From Novosphingobium sp. UBA1948 (GTDB lineage: Bacteria; Pseudomonadota; Alphaproteobacteria; Sphingomonadales; Sphingomonadaceae): a DNA stretch of 8,105 nt. The stretch covers positions 1 to 8,105 of the forward strand of contig DDES01000104.1 of assembly GCA_002336765.1 (NCBI GenBank), read 5' to 3'. The translations under genes were made by a program, and so were the position numbers. The notes beneath the pieces are model-generated. The model saw nothing but the letters and a program-made list of their open reading frames with translations. It did not search any database and was not told the origin of the DNA. Positions within the stretch are counted from its first letter, which is position 1, and each line of letters opens with the position of its first letter. Of this stretch, positions 7,424-8,105 are shown one piece after another.

Positions 7424-8105
7424 TGGGCGTTTTGCACCAATTGCCGCGCATGCGGCCGCTGTCGTCGCGCAAGAGCGCGATCATTTCCGTTCTGGACGTC
7501 GGCACGTCGAAAATCGTCTGCCTGATCGCGCGGCTCGATCCGGTCGAGGCCTCGCCGCAGCGCACGCGCACGCATGAGGCGCGCATTCTCGGCATCGGCC
7601 ATCAGCGCTCGCGCGGCATGAAGGGCGGGCAGGTCGTCGACATGGAGCAGGCCGAGACGGCGATCCGTCTGGCGGTCGATGCGGCCGAGCGCATGGCTGG
7701 CGTGCAGGTGGATTCGATCATCGTCTGCGCCTCGGGCGGGCGCGTGGGGTCGCAGCAATTCGCAGCCAAGATCGGGGTCGGCGCGCGCGCGGTCGGCGAG
7801 AGCGACATTCATCGCGTGCTGGAGGCCTCCTGCGCGCATACGACGAGCGAAGGCCGGGCGGTGCTGCATTCGCTGCCGACGCGCTTCTCGGTCGACGGCG
7901 CCGATGGCGTGCGCGATCCCAGGGGCATGATCGGCGCGGAACTCGGCGCGCATCTGCATGTGGCGAGTTGCGATGTGGCGGCGGTGCGCAATCTTGGCCT
8001 TGCGGTCGAGCGCTGCCATCTGACCGTCGAGGCCTTCGTGGCCTCGCCCTATGCGTCGGCGCTGGCGACGATCGGCGACGACGAGGCCGAGATCGGCGCG
8101 ACCGT
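7423..8105 (+). CDS. ftsA: Cell division protein FtsA, 3'-truncated by window edge
   Basis: Actin-like ATPase that tethers FtsZ filaments to the inner membrane and signals to the divisome. The frame stays open from the ATG at 7423 to the window end: 227 codons plus two bases, roughly the first half of a protein usually near 420-440 residues. Visible features are the phosphate-1 loop LDVGTSK (24-30), SRGMKGGQVVDMEQAETAIR (63-82) with VDAAERMAG (85-93) leading into the 1C subdomain (about 96-175), DPRGMIG (165-171) and VEAFVASPYASALA (202-215). The C-terminal amphipathic membrane helix is beyond the edge. The basic N-terminal leader before the actin fold (about 1-18, MRPLSSRKSAI) and the overall sequence match Hyphomicrobiales FtsA; sphingomonad FtsA begins differently. 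Its short overlap with ftsQ suggests coupled translation; ftsZ would be expected next. Confidence 0.96.
   Translation, partial: MGVLHQLPRMRPLSSRKSAIISVLDVGTSKIVCLIARLDPVEASPQRTRTHEARILGIGHQRSRGMKGGQVVDMEQAETAIRLAVDAAERMAGVQVDSIIVCASGGRVGSQQFAAKIGVGARAVGESDIHRVLEASCAHTTSEGRAVLHSLPTRFSVDGADGVRDPRGMIGAELGAHLHVASCDVAAVRNLGLAVERCHLTVEAFVASPYASALATIGDDEAEIGAT

Overview
The window is an uninterrupted stretch of a division and cell wall (dcw) cluster. Eight genes all lie on the + strand: murD (3' part), ftsW, murG, murC, murB, ddl, ftsQ and ftsA (5' part). The high G+C content, this gene order (murB between murC and ddl) and the protein styles point to Alphaproteobacteria. There is no intergenic space. 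Every junction is a stop/start overlap of 1 or 4 nt, except ddl/ftsQ, which overlaps by 34 nt. I see no RNA gene, mobile element, CRISPR array or terminator, so this looks like the interior of one long polycistronic operon.

Region 1 (1-5586) holds the cytoplasmic Mur enzymes and the SEDS glycosyltransferase. MurC adds L-Ala to UDP-MurNAc and MurD adds D-Glu. MurB makes UDP-MurNAc from the enolpyruvyl form. MurG makes lipid II, and FtsW polymerises lipid II at the septum. These five proteins resemble those of Sphingomonadales (Novosphingobium/Sphingomonas type) as far as I recall the families.

Region 2 (about 5583-8105) holds ddl, ftsQ and ftsA. Ddl makes the D-Ala-D-Ala end of the stem peptide, FtsQ is the bitopic divisome scaffold, and FtsA anchors FtsZ to the membrane. 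These three look like Hyphomicrobiales (Rhizobiales) proteins rather than sphingomonad ones, and codon preference also shifts (GTG-dominated valine in ftsW, GTC-dominated in ftsQ).

The most notable point is therefore an apparent lineage switch at or just after the murB/ddl junction. It keeps the shared gene order and every reading frame intact. It could be a real exchange of the ddl-ftsQ-ftsA block (or of the mur block), or an assembly or binning chimera joined in the conserved 5' end of ddl. The sequence alone cannot decide. No undescribed system was found; the genes themselves are ordinary.
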